Part shown: positions 48,974 through 57,723 of the stretch, one piece after another
Layout: the number at the start of each line of letters is the position of its first letter
Numbering within the stretch: position 1 is the stretch's first letter
Assembly: GCA_963846915.1 (NCBI GenBank)
Contig: CAWJXV010000004.1
Location: forward strand, 620,001 to 684,000
Length of the DNA: 64,000 nucleotides
Direction: 5' to 3'
From: PALSA-612 sp963846915
Lineage (GTDB): Bacteria > Actinomycetota > Thermoleophilia > Gaiellales > Gaiellaceae
Made by a program: the position numbers and the translations under genes
Notes under the pieces: generated by a model
Told to the model about the DNA's origin: nothing
The model's input: the letters and a program-made list of their open reading frames with translations, nothing else
Databases searched by the model: none

Positions 48974-50676
48974 GGGGTGCGCTCCGGCTCGAGACCTCGG
49001 GAAAGCGCCTGCTCTCGGATGCGTCTGAGAGCCTTCATTGCGTCCGAGCCGCCGCGCCCGAACAGATCGTGCAGCGACACGTACTGGCGGTAGAGGAGCT
49101 CGTACATGGCCTCGTCTTCCGGGGTCGGCCGGTACGTCTCGCTCGACAGGTGCGCCATCCGCTCGGCGGCCTCGACGATCGTCGCGTAGCCGCCGAGTTC
49201 GGGTCCGGCCGCGACCGCGGCGAACATCGCCGATCCCAGCGCGGGTGCCTGTTCCGAGGCGGCGAGGGCCCACGAGCGCCCGGTGACGTCGGCGTAAATC
49301 TGCATGAGGAGCCGGTTTCGCTGCGGCAGACCGCCGCAGGCGACGATGCGTTCCACCGGGACGCCGCTCGTCTCGAAGGCGTCGATGATCACGCGGGTCC
49401 CGAACGCCGTTGCCTCGATCAACGCTCGATAGATCTCGGGGGCGCTCGTCGCGAGGCTCATCCCGATCAGGAGGCCGCTCAGGTCGGTATCGACAAGCAC
49501 CGACCGGTTCCCGTTCCACCAGTCGAGAGCCAGGATGCCGCTCTCACCGGGTCGCAGCCGGGCAGCCTCGTGCTCGAGGAGGCGGTGGATGTCGCCGCCC
49601 GAACGCTGGGCCTGCTCGTGGTACATCGGCGGCACGCAGTTCTCCGCGAACCATGCGAAGATGTCGCCGACCGCGGATTGGCCGGCCTCGAAGCCGTGGA
49701 GCCCGGGAACGACTCCGTCCTCCACCACGCCGCACATGCCCTCGACGACTTCGGGCTCCCGGCCGAGCAGGATGTGGCAGTTGCTCGTGCCCATAATCAC
49801 GACCATCGTTCCGGGGCTGGTCACGGACGCCGCAGGAGCCGAAACATGGGCATCGACGTTGGCGACTGCGACGGCAGTCTCGGGGCGCAGCCCGGTTCTC
49901 GTCGCCGCCTGCTCGGTCAGGTAGCCCGCTCGCGCTCCGAGCGGGCTGATCCGGCGCGACATCTTCTCGTCGACGACGTCGGCGAAACGGGGATCGACGG
50001 CTGCGAAGTAGCCACGGCTCGGGAACCCGTCCCTCTTCGACCACATCGCCTTGTAGCCGGCCGTGCATCCGTTTCGGGTTTCGACGCCTGTCAGCTGCCA
50101 GACGATCCAGTCGGCCGCTTCGATGAGCCGATCGGCGGCCGCGTAGACCTCCGGCGCCTCGTCGAGGATCTGGAGCGCCTTGGCGAAGAACCACTCGGAC
50201 GAGATCCTTCCGCCGTAGCGGGCAAGCCACGGCTCGCGCCCTCGAGAGGCGACCTCGTTGATCCGATCGGCCTCGGGCTGAGACGCATGGTGCTTCCACA
50301 GCTTGACCCACGCGTGCGGCTCGCGCCGGAACGCGTCCAGGCGACAGAGCGGCGTGCCGTCGGCGACCGTCGGCAGCATCGTGCACGAGGTGAAGTCGAT
50401 GCCGACGCCGATCACTCGGAACGGGTCGACCCCGGTCGAACGCAGGAGCTCGGGGACAGTGTGCTCGAGCGTGCGGACGTAGTCGTCGGGGTCTTGGAGC
50501 GCCCAGTCGGGCTCGAGCACGACGTCGTCGTCTGGCGGGGGCAGGTGCTGGTCGACCACCCCGTTGCGATAGGGATAGACGGCGGTTGCGAGCTCGCGTC
50601 CGTCGTCGCAGTCGACGAGCACCGCGCGTCCAGATTCGGTCCCGAAGTCGATGCCGACCGTGTACCGCTCGGTCAT
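48970..50676 (-). CDS. araB: L-ribulokinase (FGGY family)
   Basis: Sugar kinase of 568 residues; ribulokinases are the long FGGY members (about 560). It opens YTVGIDFGTESGRAVLVD, and has the AraB-type IGVGIDFTSCTMLPTVADGT, MVVIMGTSNCHILLG, DWWNGNRSVLVDTDLSGLL, IEATAFGTRVIIDAFETSGV and IVACGGLPQRNRLLMQIYAD. It phosphorylates L-ribulose to L-ribulose 5-phosphate, between AraA and AraD in the pathway. The ATG overlaps the dehydrogenase stop by 4 bases. Confidence 0.93.
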   Translation of the reverse strand: MTERYTVGIDFGTESGRAVLVDCDDGRELATAVYPYRNGVVDQHLPPPDDDVVLEPDWALQDPDDYVRTLEHTVPELLRSTGVDPFRVIGVGIDFTSCTMLPTVADGTPLCRLDAFRREPHAWVKLWKHHASQPEADRINEVASRGREPWLARYGGRISSEWFFAKALQILDEAPEVYAAADRLIEAADWIVWQLTGVETRNGCTAGYKAMWSKRDGFPSRGYFAAVDPRFADVVDEKMSRRISPLGARAGYLTEQAATRTGLRPETAVAVANVDAHVSAPAASVTSPGTMVVIMGTSNCHILLGREPEVVEGMCGVVEDGVVPGLHGFEAGQSAVGDIFAWFAENCVPPMYHEQAQRSGGDIHRLLEHEAARLRPGESGILALDWWNGNRSVLVDTDLSGLLIGMSLATSAPEIYRALIEATAFGTRVIIDAFETSGVPVERIVACGGLPQRNRLLMQIYADVTGRSWALAASEQAPALGSAMFAAVAAGPELGGYATIVEAAERMAHLSSETYRPTPEDEAMYELLYRQYVSLHDLFGRGGSDAMKALRRIREQALSRGLEPERTP

Positions 50677-51641
50677 GGCATGCGCTGCGGCTCGACGACG
50701 ATCTTCAGGCCCCGCCGGTCGGCGAGCGCGGCGAACGCCTCCTGCCCCTCGGAGAGCGCGAAGTGGTCGCTCACGAGCGAGTCCACACGGACGAGGCCGC
50801 TCTCGACGAGGCGAAGGGCTCGCCGGAGATCGATTGGCTGCATTCGGCGGCAGAGCAGGATCGAAAGGCCCTTGCGCCTGGCCGTGGACGCGGTGAAGGT
50901 CGTCCGGTCGCCGCCGGGGATCCCGACGAGGACGACTCGACCGCCGGGACGGGCCGCCCGGACCGCCTCGTCGGCCGTGTCGTCGTCGGTGGCGTCGAAG
51001 ACGACGTCGACATCCTCGGGTCGTGTCAGGAGAGCGCCCGCTGCCTCAGCGGCTGCGGCGCGGTGTGGCAGCGGATCGCTGGCCGCGATCGGGGTCGCCC
51101 CGACGGCCCGTAGCAGCCGGACGATCAGGAGGCCGATCGGGCCGCAGCCGAGAACCGCCGTTGACGTTCCCGGTCGAACTCGCCCGAGATCGACCGCGTG
51201 CACCGCCACACCGAGCGGTTCGAGCAGCGACGCGTCGGCGTCCGGGAGCGTGTCCGGAAGCGGGTAGAGGAGGCGCTCGGGCCAGGCGATCAGAGACTGC
51301 AGCGCGCCGTCCGTCGAGTGGCCCGCGAACCTGATCTCGCTGCAGAGGTTGGGCTGACCGGCGACGCACATCGCGCAGCTTCCGCATGTGATCGCGGGAT
51401 CGACCGCGACCCTGCGACCGATCTGGGGGCCGGTCTCCACGACGCCGACGAACTCGTGGCCGAGGACGAGGGGACCGGTGAGGACTGCATCCCCGATGCC
51501 GCCCTCGACGAACCAGTGACGGTCGGAGCCGCAGAGGCCTACGGCGGTCACGCGTACGAGCACCTCACCGTCTCCGGGGCTCGGCGCTGGCTCCTCGTGT
51601 AGGCGGACGTCACCAGGCCCATGCAGGCGGAGCGCGTTCAC
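50673..51641 (-). CDS. Zinc-dependent alcohol/polyol dehydrogenase
   Basis: Medium-chain dehydrogenase of 322 residues. Catalytic zinc: VGLCGSDRHWF and LVLGHEFVGVVE. Structural zinc: CGSCAMCVAGQPNLCSE. NAD(P) site: AVLGCGPIGLLIVRLL. It resembles sorbitol/xylitol/L-iditol and galactitol-type dehydrogenases. Its place between araD and araB, with 4-base overlaps on both sides, suggests it feeds a polyol (for example L-arabinitol) or ketose into the arabinose pathway; the substrate is not visible from sequence. I chose the GTG giving VNALRLHGPGDVRL. Confidence 0.85.
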   Translation of the reverse strand: MNALRLHGPGDVRLHEEPAPSPGDGEVLVRVTAVGLCGSDRHWFVEGGIGDAVLTGPLVLGHEFVGVVETGPQIGRRVAVDPAITCGSCAMCVAGQPNLCSEIRFAGHSTDGALQSLIAWPERLLYPLPDTLPDADASLLEPLGVAVHAVDLGRVRPGTSTAVLGCGPIGLLIVRLLRAVGATPIAASDPLPHRAAAAEAAGALLTRPEDVDVVFDATDDDTADEAVRAARPGGRVVLVGIPGGDRTTFTASTARRKGLSILLCRRMQPIDLRRALRLVESGLVRVDSLVSDHFALSEGQEAFAALADRRGLKIVVEPQRMP

Positions 51642-52345
51642 GTACGCTGACCGTAGTACGCGGTCGGTCCATGCTTGCGCAGGAAGTGCCGGTCGAGGAG
51701 GGTTGCCGGGATCGGCTCTGTGTCGGCCCGCAGTGCAAGTGTCCAGAGCGCGGCTTGGGCGACGGTCTCGAGCGCGACCGCGTTTTCGGCGGCCTCGGCG
51801 GCGTCGACGCCCCAGGTGAAGGCCCCGTGCGACGCGACGAGCGTGGCCGGCATCTCGAGCGAGTCGAATCCGCGTGTCTCGATCGTCTCCACGATCACAT
51901 CGCCGGTCCGGGCCTCGTAATCCCCCTCGATCTCGTCCTGAGTCAGCTCCCTGGTACACGGAACAGGCCCGTGGAAGTGATCAGCATGGGTGGTCCCCAG
52001 GCAGGGCAGGTCCCGGCGGGCCTGGGCCCAGGCGGACGCAGACGGCGAGTGCGTGTGAACGATCCCACCTAGACGCTCGAAGCTCCGGTAGAGGACGAGG
52101 TGGGTCGGCGTATCCGAGGAAGGCCGCGCGTCCCCGTCGGCGGCGCGGCCTGTCTCGAGGTCGACGAGAACCATCGCGGCCGGGCCCAGACGATCATAGG
52201 GGACACCGCTCGGCTTGATGGCCATCAGCCCCGCCGAGCGGTCGAGCTCGCTGGCGTTGCCGAACGTGAGGACGACGAGCCCGGCGCGAACGATGGCCGT
52301 GTTCGCCGCGTAGGCACGCTCTCGGAGTTCCGCGTGTGACGTCAC
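51638..52345 (-). CDS. araD: L-ribulose-5-phosphate 4-epimerase
   Basis: Class II aldolase-fold, zinc-dependent epimerase of 235 residues converting L-ribulose 5-phosphate to D-xylulose 5-phosphate. Motifs: VLTFGNASELDRSAGLMAIKPSGVPYD, the zinc ligands VHTHSPSASAWAQ and TTHADHFHGPVPC (AraD-type), and LVASHGAFTWG with the third His. The overlap with araA at one end and the dehydrogenase at the other is 4 bases each. Confidence 0.94.
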   Translation of the reverse strand: MTSHAELRERAYAANTAIVRAGLVVLTFGNASELDRSAGLMAIKPSGVPYDRLGPAAMVLVDLETGRAADGDARPSSDTPTHLVLYRSFERLGGIVHTHSPSASAWAQARRDLPCLGTTHADHFHGPVPCTRELTQDEIEGDYEARTGDVIVETIETRGFDSLEMPATLVASHGAFTWGVDAAEAAENAVALETVAQAALWTLALRADTEPIPATLLDRHFLRKHGPTAYYGQRT

Positions 52346-53868
52346 CGGCTGGGCGTGTCCCGGTACCAGGCCTCGTTCCAGCGCAGCTCGTTCCGGACCG
52401 CGCGGGCGGAGGCGTCCGCGTCGATCGCGATCAGCTCGAGCTGCGTCATCTCGGCGAGGTCCTCGAACGGCTCGAGACCGAGTGCCTGCGTGAGCACGGT
52501 GTGGTGCGATCCGCCCGCGAGCAGCCAGCCCTCGGCGGCGGTGGCGAAGTCCGGTCTGGGCGACCAGACCGCACGGGCGACGGGCAAGCGCGGCAGCTCC
52601 TCGTCGGGTCGCACGATGTCGACCTCGTTCGCGACCAGCCTGAAACGGTGGCCGAGGTCAACGAGTGAGACAACGACCGCGGGACCCGGGGCAGCGGTGA
52701 AGACGAGCCGCACCGGGTCGGGCTTGCCGCCGATCGAGAGCGGATGGATCTCGCAGGCGGGCTTGTCCAGCGTGATCGACGGGCAGATTTCGAGCATGTG
52801 CGCGCCGAGGACGCGCGGCTCGCCGGGCCCGAAGTGGTACGTGTAGTCCTCCATGAAGGACGTCCCGCCCTCGAGCCCCGTCGCCATGACCTTGGCAACC
52901 CGGACGAGAGCCGCGGCCTTCCAGTCTCCCTCGGCGCCGAACCCGTAGCCCTCCGCCTGGAGGCGCTGGACGGCGAGTCCGGGCAGCTGGGGCAGCCCGC
53001 TGAGATCTTCGAACGTGTCGGTGAACGCCTTGGCGTCGTGCTCGTCGAGGAACGCCTCGAGGCCGGCTTCGACCCTCGCAGCCTGCCGGAGGGACTCGTG
53101 ACGGTCACCGTCCGGTCGGAGCTCCGGCGCGAGCTCGTATCGCTCCGCGTAGTCCTGCGTGAGCTCTTCGATCCTGGCGTCGCCGACACCGCGCATCGTC
53201 TCGACGAGATCGCCCACGCCATACCCGTCCACGGAGATCCCCAGCCTCAGCTCCGCCTCGACCTTGTCGCCCTCGGTGACTGCGACGTGTCGCATGTTGT
53301 CGCCGAAACGGACGATCCGGAGCCGCCTCGCCTCGTGCAGCCCACACGCAGCCCGCGCCCAGGCGGCGATCCTCTCGACGACGGCGGGGTCGCTCCAGTG
53401 GCCGACGACCGTCTTCCGAGGCAGGCGCAGCCGCGTCAGCGCGAAGCCGAACTCCCGGTCGCCGTGCGCGGACTGGTTGAGGTTCATGAAATCCATGTCG
53501 ATCTCAGCCCAGGGCAGTTCGCGGTTGAACTGCGTGTGCAGATGGAGGAGTGGCTTCCCGAGACCAGCCAGCCCGCCGATCCACATCTTCGCGGGCGAGA
53601 ACGTGTGCATCCACGCGATCGCCCCGACGCATCTATCCGAGGCCGTGGCTTCGAGACACAGCCGCCGGATCGCATCGGGTGTCGTCACGACCGGCGTGCC
53701 GACGACGCGCACCGGGATTGGAGCCGCGTCGTCAAGCGAGGCTACGACGCGTCGCGCGTGCGCTTCCACCTCCGCCAGCACGTCCTCTCCGTACAGGTGC
53801 TGGCTGCCGGTGACGAACCAGATCTCGAGCTCGCCGAGGGGCTTCGCGGCTTGGACGCGTCCGGACAC
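52342..53868 (-). CDS. araA: L-arabinose isomerase
   Basis: Manganese-dependent isomerase of 508 residues (usual about 500) converting L-arabinose to L-ribulose. Signatures are IWFVTGSQHLYGEDVL, IAWMHTFSPAKMWIGGL, LLHLHTQFNRELPWAEIDMD, FMNLNQSAHGDREFG, RFGDNMRHVAVTEGDKVEA, GGTSFMEDYTYHFGPGE with metal-binding Glu, HMLEICPSI and GGSHHTVLTQAL with the His ligand. The GTG lies 2 bases after the gntR stop; first enzyme of the operon. Confidence 0.96.
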   Translation of the reverse strand: MSGRVQAAKPLGELEIWFVTGSQHLYGEDVLAEVEAHARRVVASLDDAAPIPVRVVGTPVVTTPDAIRRLCLEATASDRCVGAIAWMHTFSPAKMWIGGLAGLGKPLLHLHTQFNRELPWAEIDMDFMNLNQSAHGDREFGFALTRLRLPRKTVVGHWSDPAVVERIAAWARAACGLHEARRLRIVRFGDNMRHVAVTEGDKVEAELRLGISVDGYGVGDLVETMRGVGDARIEELTQDYAERYELAPELRPDGDRHESLRQAARVEAGLEAFLDEHDAKAFTDTFEDLSGLPQLPGLAVQRLQAEGYGFGAEGDWKAAALVRVAKVMATGLEGGTSFMEDYTYHFGPGEPRVLGAHMLEICPSITLDKPACEIHPLSIGGKPDPVRLVFTAAPGPAVVVSLVDLGHRFRLVANEVDIVRPDEELPRLPVARAVWSPRPDFATAAEGWLLAGGSHHTVLTQALGLEPFEDLAEMTQLELIAIDADASARAVRNELRWNEAWYRDTPSR

Positions 53869-53870
53869 GC

Positions 53871-54635
53871 CTAGGCCGACGCCGCGCCCTCGCCGCGGTT
53901 GCCGTGCAGCCCGTGCTCGAGTGCCCAGTCGATGGTCTCCATCGTGTCGCCGGCGAGGGCGAGCAGAGCCGTCTCCGCGCGATTCGAGTCGTGATCGGCG
54001 ATGGCTTCGACGACGGCTCCGTGCAGCTCGGCAGCCCGGCCATACGCGCCGGGCGGGCGCCCCGAGTAGGTGAAGAGCGTGCGGAGGACCGCCGTGACGA
54101 CAGTCGACATGTGCTCGAGCAGCTCGTTGTGGCTCGCCTCCAGGAGCAGCGTGTGGAAGCGGAGATCCGGCTCGAGGAACGCGTCCGCGCTCTCGCCCGC
54201 CTCTCGCATCCCCTCGACCGCGTCCTCGAGCGCCTTCACCTGGCCGTCCGTCGCTCGGAACGCGGCGAGGCGGGCGGCATGCGGTTCGATCAGCGCGCGC
54301 AGCTCGACCATGTCGTCGAGAAAGCGCCGATCCAAGCCCGCCTCGCTCTGCCAGGCGAGGACGTCCGGATCGAGGAGGTTCCACTCGCGCCGCGGAAGGA
54401 CGCGGGTTCCGCGCTTCGGCCTCGACTCGACGAGTCGCTTCGCGGCCAGGACCTTCACCGCCTCGCGGACGACCGTGCGGCTGACTGCGACGTCGCCCGC
54501 GACGTCGGCGCCGAGCTCCTCCTCGGTCGGGATCGGCTCGCCGGGCTCGAGGTCGCCTCTGAGGATGCGCACGCCGATGTCGTGGACGACCGCCCCGTGC
54601 AACCCACGCCGAGGGTACGTCCGAGCTTTCGTCAT
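53871..54635 (-). CDS. GntR-family (FadR subfamily) transcriptional regulator
   Basis: Regulator of 254 residues. The N-terminal winged helix-turn-helix (LEPGEPIPTEEELGADVA, VSRTVVREAVKVLAAKRLVE, RPKRGTRVLP) and the all-helical FCD effector domain (LDDMVELRALIEPHAARLAA, DLRFHTLLLEASHNELLEHM, HGAVVEAIADHD) are clear. FCD proteins bind sugar acids or other carboxylates. First gene of the ara operon and divergent from the ABC transporter, so it probably controls both. The start is supported by TAGGCT exactly 6 bases upstream. Confidence 0.9.
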   Translation of the reverse strand: MTKARTYPRRGLHGAVVHDIGVRILRGDLEPGEPIPTEEELGADVAGDVAVSRTVVREAVKVLAAKRLVESRPKRGTRVLPRREWNLLDPDVLAWQSEAGLDRRFLDDMVELRALIEPHAARLAAFRATDGQVKALEDAVEGMREAGESADAFLEPDLRFHTLLLEASHNELLEHMSTVVTAVLRTLFTYSGRPPGAYGRAAELHGAVVEAIADHDSNRAETALLALAGDTMETIDWALEHGLHGNRGEGAASA

Positions 54636-54641
54636 ACGATA

Positions 54642-54651
54642 AGCCTATAGG
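54642..54651 (-). promoter_or_regulatory. Leaderless promoter and candidate operator of gntR/ara operon
   Basis: On the reverse strand the -10 TAGGCT (54642-54647) ends 6 bases before the gntR ATG. It overlaps the perfect 8-bp palindrome CCTATAGG (54644-54651), a plausible autoregulatory site. Confidence 0.4.
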
Positions 54652-54717
54652 TGGACAAGCGTTATTCCAGGCGTTAGGGTCGCGAGGCGGGTTCCACGAC
54701 TACAGGGAGGTGCAGCG

Positions 54718-55836
54718 GTGAGCGACAACGAGCCCGTTGACATCAGCGAGGCACAGCGAGAGTTCTCGCGGAAGCGTTTCCTCCGCCTCGCCGGGGCGAC
54801 GGCCGCAGGCGCGTCGCTCTACGGAGGGCTCGCCGGCATCCTGGGTGAGCAGGGGGCCGGTGCGGCGACCTACAGGCGCAACAGCGACAACGCGGTCTTC
54901 GTCAAACATCCGAAGTACCACTTCGTGATGGTCAACCACGTCACGACGAACTCGTTCTTCACGGCGACGATCTACGGGTGCCAGGACGCTTGCGCCCTGA
55001 CCGGTTGCTCGTTCCAGTGGACGGGCTCGGCGACCTCGATCGTCAACCAGATGGTCTCGGCGTTCAACGCCGCGATCGCCGGCAAGGCAAAGGGCATCGG
55101 GTGCTGTCTGATCGACAACACCGCCTTCAACAAGCCGGTCGACAGCGCGTTGAGCCGCGGCATCCCCGTGATCGCGTACAACGCCGACGTCGCGGCGGGC
55201 GTCCCCAACCACCGGCTGGCCTACGTCGGCCAGAACAACCTGACCGCGGGCGCCGCGGTCGGGAACGAGGTCCTCAAGCACGTGAAGAAGGGCGACCTCG
55301 TGGCCGGGATCATCGCCACCCCGGGCACGGGGAACATCCAGCCGCGGATCGACGGCGCGAAGCCGGTGCTGCAGAAGGCCGGCATCAACTTCGTCGAGGT
55401 GGGGACCTCGGCGACCGAAGGATCTCCGGAGTACAACAAGATCGCTGCCTGGTACGCCGGCCACAAGAACGTGAAGTTCATGTTCGGCGTGGACAGCGGC
55501 GACAGCAACGAAATTGCGAATTTCATCGCGAAGAACAACCTGAAGGGGAAGGTCGGCGGATCCGGCTGGGACGTCGGGACGCCGGTCGTGCAGGGCGTCA
55601 AGGCCGGCAACCTGACCTTCACGATCGACCAGCAGGCCTACCTGCAGGGCTTCGACACGATCATGCAGCTCTATCTGTACAACCTCTCCGGCGGGCTGAT
55701 GAAGCCGACCAACACCGACACGGGCCTCGGCATCGTGGTCCAGTCGACCGTCGCGCCGTACCTGAGGAAGAACAGGTTCTCAGGGACGACCGCGGCGCAG
55801 CAGGCCCTGAAGCCGCCCGCGAAGATCCCGTTCTAG
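54718..55836 (+). CDS. Sugar ABC transporter substrate-binding protein
   Basis: Periplasmic-binding-protein-like (RbsB/XylF type) lipoprotein-free binding protein of 372 residues. It has a twin-arginine-like leader (SRKRFLRLAGATAAGASL, with RK instead of RR) and then the type I fold: YHFVMVNHVTTNSFFTATIY, NAAIAGKAKGIGCCLIDN, GIPVIAYNADVAAG, VGQNNLTAGAAVGNEVL, GNIQPRIDGAKPVLQKAGI, MFGVDSGDSNEIANFI and FTIDQQAYLQGFDTIMQLYLY. It captures a monosaccharide for the permease/ATPase encoded next. The GTG start has GGGAGG about 9 bases before it. Confidence 0.92.
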   Translation: MSDNEPVDISEAQREFSRKRFLRLAGATAAGASLYGGLAGILGEQGAGAATYRRNSDNAVFVKHPKYHFVMVNHVTTNSFFTATIYGCQDACALTGCSFQWTGSATSIVNQMVSAFNAAIAGKAKGIGCCLIDNTAFNKPVDSALSRGIPVIAYNADVAAGVPNHRLAYVGQNNLTAGAAVGNEVLKHVKKGDLVAGIIATPGTGNIQPRIDGAKPVLQKAGINFVEVGTSATEGSPEYNKIAAWYAGHKNVKFMFGVDSGDSNEIANFIAKNNLKGKVGGSGWDVGTPVVQGVKAGNLTFTIDQQAYLQGFDTIMQLYLYNLSGGLMKPTNTDTGLGIVVQSTVAPYLRKNRFSGTTAAQQALKPPAKIPF

Positions 55837-55847
55837 TCGCGGCGAGC

Positions 55848-56900
55848 GTGCAACCGGGCGCCCCAACGCCTACCGCTGCCCCGGCGGCCGAGCCGCCGGG
55901 GCAGCAGCGTAAAGCCTTGTCGATGGGGCTTCGTGTCCTGCGTCTGTTCATCTACCAGCGCGAGCTGACGCCGATCGTGATCACGATCGCCCTGTTCGCG
56001 TACTTCACGATCAAGGCCGGCTCGAATTTCACCGACGAGCTCAGCCTCAGCTCGGCCGCCGGCTACGCGGGGCCGGTCGCCGCGATCGCGGTCGGGGAGG
56101 TGCTGCTGCTCATGGTCGCCGAGATCGACCTGTCGGCCGGCCAGGTCTTCCTGTTCACGCCGTGGGTGGAGTACTGGTTGTACAACCTCGGGCTGCCGGT
56201 CGCGCTTGCGATCGTCCTCGCGCTCGCCGTCGCCTGCGGCGTCGGCGCGATCAATGGACTGATCACGGTTCGCCTGAACGTGCCGTCCTTCGTCACGACG
56301 CTGGCGATGAACTTCATCCTCTTCGGGCTCGTGCTCATCGAGTCCGATCAGACGCAGGCGACGCCGATTCCGCTGTCGGCCGGGACGGGCTTCGCGAGCC
56401 AGCTGATGGGCGTCTGGCTGTGGTCCGAGATCCTCTGGGTGCTCGCGATCACGATCGTCGCGCACGTCATGCTGACCCGCACGCGCTTCGGCGTCCGGAT
56501 CATCGCCACGGGCGGCAATCTCGTCGGCGCGGCCGAGGCGGGCGTGCCGGTCCGGCGCGTGAAGGTGTGGTGCTTCGTCCTCTGCTCGTTCTTCGCCGGA
56601 CTCGTCGGCATCGTGGACGCGGTGAAGTACGGGAGCCTCGACCCGGGGAACTTCGGCGTCGACTACATCCTCTATGCCGTCGGCGCCTGCGTGATCGGCG
56701 GCACGGCGCTCACCGGCGGGCGCGGGACGGTGATCGGCGCCTTCATCGGCGCGATCCTGATCGGCATTCTCGAGGACGGGCTCACGCTGATCGGGGTCAG
56801 CACGAACGACTTCTACGTGTGGGTCGGCGTCGTGATCATCGTCGCGATGGCCCTGAACGTGCAGTTCGACCGGATCATCGCGCGCTCGAGGGCGGCATGA
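55848..56900 (+). CDS. Sugar ABC transporter permease (RbsC/CUT2 type)
   Basis: Membrane permease of 350 residues with about eight to ten helices: IVITIALFAYFTIKAG, AAIAVGEVLLLMVAEIDLSAGQ (the EIDLSAG family signature), VALAIVLALAVACGVGAINGLI, RLNVPSFVTTLAMNFILFGLVL, FGVRIIATGGNLVGAAEAGVPV (EAA-like loop contacting the ATPase) and GGTALTGGRGTVIGAFIGAI. The GTG 11 bases after the upstream stop adds a Pro/Ala-rich cytoplasmic start; the ATG at 55923 is the alternative. It overlaps the ATPase gene by 4 bases. Confidence 0.9.
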   Translation: MQPGAPTPTAAPAAEPPGQQRKALSMGLRVLRLFIYQRELTPIVITIALFAYFTIKAGSNFTDELSLSSAAGYAGPVAAIAVGEVLLLMVAEIDLSAGQVFLFTPWVEYWLYNLGLPVALAIVLALAVACGVGAINGLITVRLNVPSFVTTLAMNFILFGLVLIESDQTQATPIPLSAGTGFASQLMGVWLWSEILWVLAITIVAHVMLTRTRFGVRIIATGGNLVGAAEAGVPVRRVKVWCFVLCSFFAGLVGIVDAVKYGSLDPGNFGVDYILYAVGACVIGGTALTGGRGTVIGAFIGAILIGILEDGLTLIGVSTNDFYVWVGVVIIVAMALNVQFDRIIARSRAA

Positions 56901-57712
56901 GCGCCCAGCTCGCGGAGCCGACGCCGCCCTCGCCCGCAGCAGGCGAGGCCGCGCTCGAGGTGCGCGGCGTGACCAAGCGCTTCGGCGCGGTCGTCGTGCT
57001 CCGCGGCATCGACATGGTCCTCCGCCAAGGCGAGGTGCTCGGGCTCGTCGGCGACAACGGGGCCGGCAAGAGCACGCTGGTCAAGATCCTGAGCGGCTTC
57101 CATCAACAGGACGCCGGCGACATGTTCGTCGGCGGCGAGCGCGTCCGCTTCCACTCGGTAGCTGCCGCCCGCGGGCACGGGATCGAGACGGTGTACCAGG
57201 ATCTCGCGCTGATTCCGCAGCTGCCCGTCTTCCTGAACCTGTTCCTGGGCCACGAGCTGACGAAAGGGGGCCCGCTCCGCTTCCTCGACAAACGAGCCAT
57301 GCGCAAGCTCTCGCGCCAGTACCTCGACGACATCCACGTGCGCGTGCCGAGCGTCAACGCCGAGGCCGAGCAGCTCTCCGGCGGCCAGCGGCAGGCGGTC
57401 GCGGTCGCGAGAGCCGTGCGGGTGGCGCCGAAGATCCTGCTGCTCGACGAGCCGCTCGCGGCCATGGGCGCGCGCGAGTCGCGCCTCATCATCGATCTCG
57501 TCAAGGATCTCGCTTCGAGCGGCCGCGTGTCGATCATCGTGATCGACCACAACTACGCCCATCTCTTCGAGCTCTGCGACCGGCTCAACGTCCTGCAGGA
57601 GGGGCGCATCACCATCGACCAGCCCGTGCACGAGACGTCGCTCGAGGAGCTCACCGAGCTGATGGTCTCGAGCTATCGCCGGCAACTCGACGAGGTCTCG
57701 CCGGGCGCCTGA
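56897..57712 (+). CDS. Sugar ABC transporter ATP-binding protein (single-domain)
   Basis: ATPase of 271 residues with one nucleotide-binding domain: FGAVVVLRGIDMVLRQGE, Walker A VGDNGAGKSTLVKIL, Q-loop VYQDLALIPQL, signature LSGGQRQAVAVARAV, Walker B ILLLDEPLAAMG and H-loop IIVIDHNYAHLFELCDRLNV. Most CUT2 sugar ATPases (RbsA, XylG) are double-domain; this one is of the short FrcA type. The ATGA overlap with the permease shows coupling. A decayed copy of its C-terminal tail follows immediately. Confidence 0.93.
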   Translation: MSAQLAEPTPPSPAAGEAALEVRGVTKRFGAVVVLRGIDMVLRQGEVLGLVGDNGAGKSTLVKILSGFHQQDAGDMFVGGERVRFHSVAAARGHGIETVYQDLALIPQLPVFLNLFLGHELTKGGPLRFLDKRAMRKLSRQYLDDIHVRVPSVNAEAEQLSGGQRQAVAVARAVRVAPKILLLDEPLAAMGARESRLIIDLVKDLASSGRVSIIVIDHNYAHLFELCDRLNVLQEGRITIDQPVHETSLEELTELMVSSYRRQLDEVSPGA

Positions 57713-57723
57713 CGTATGAGTCG

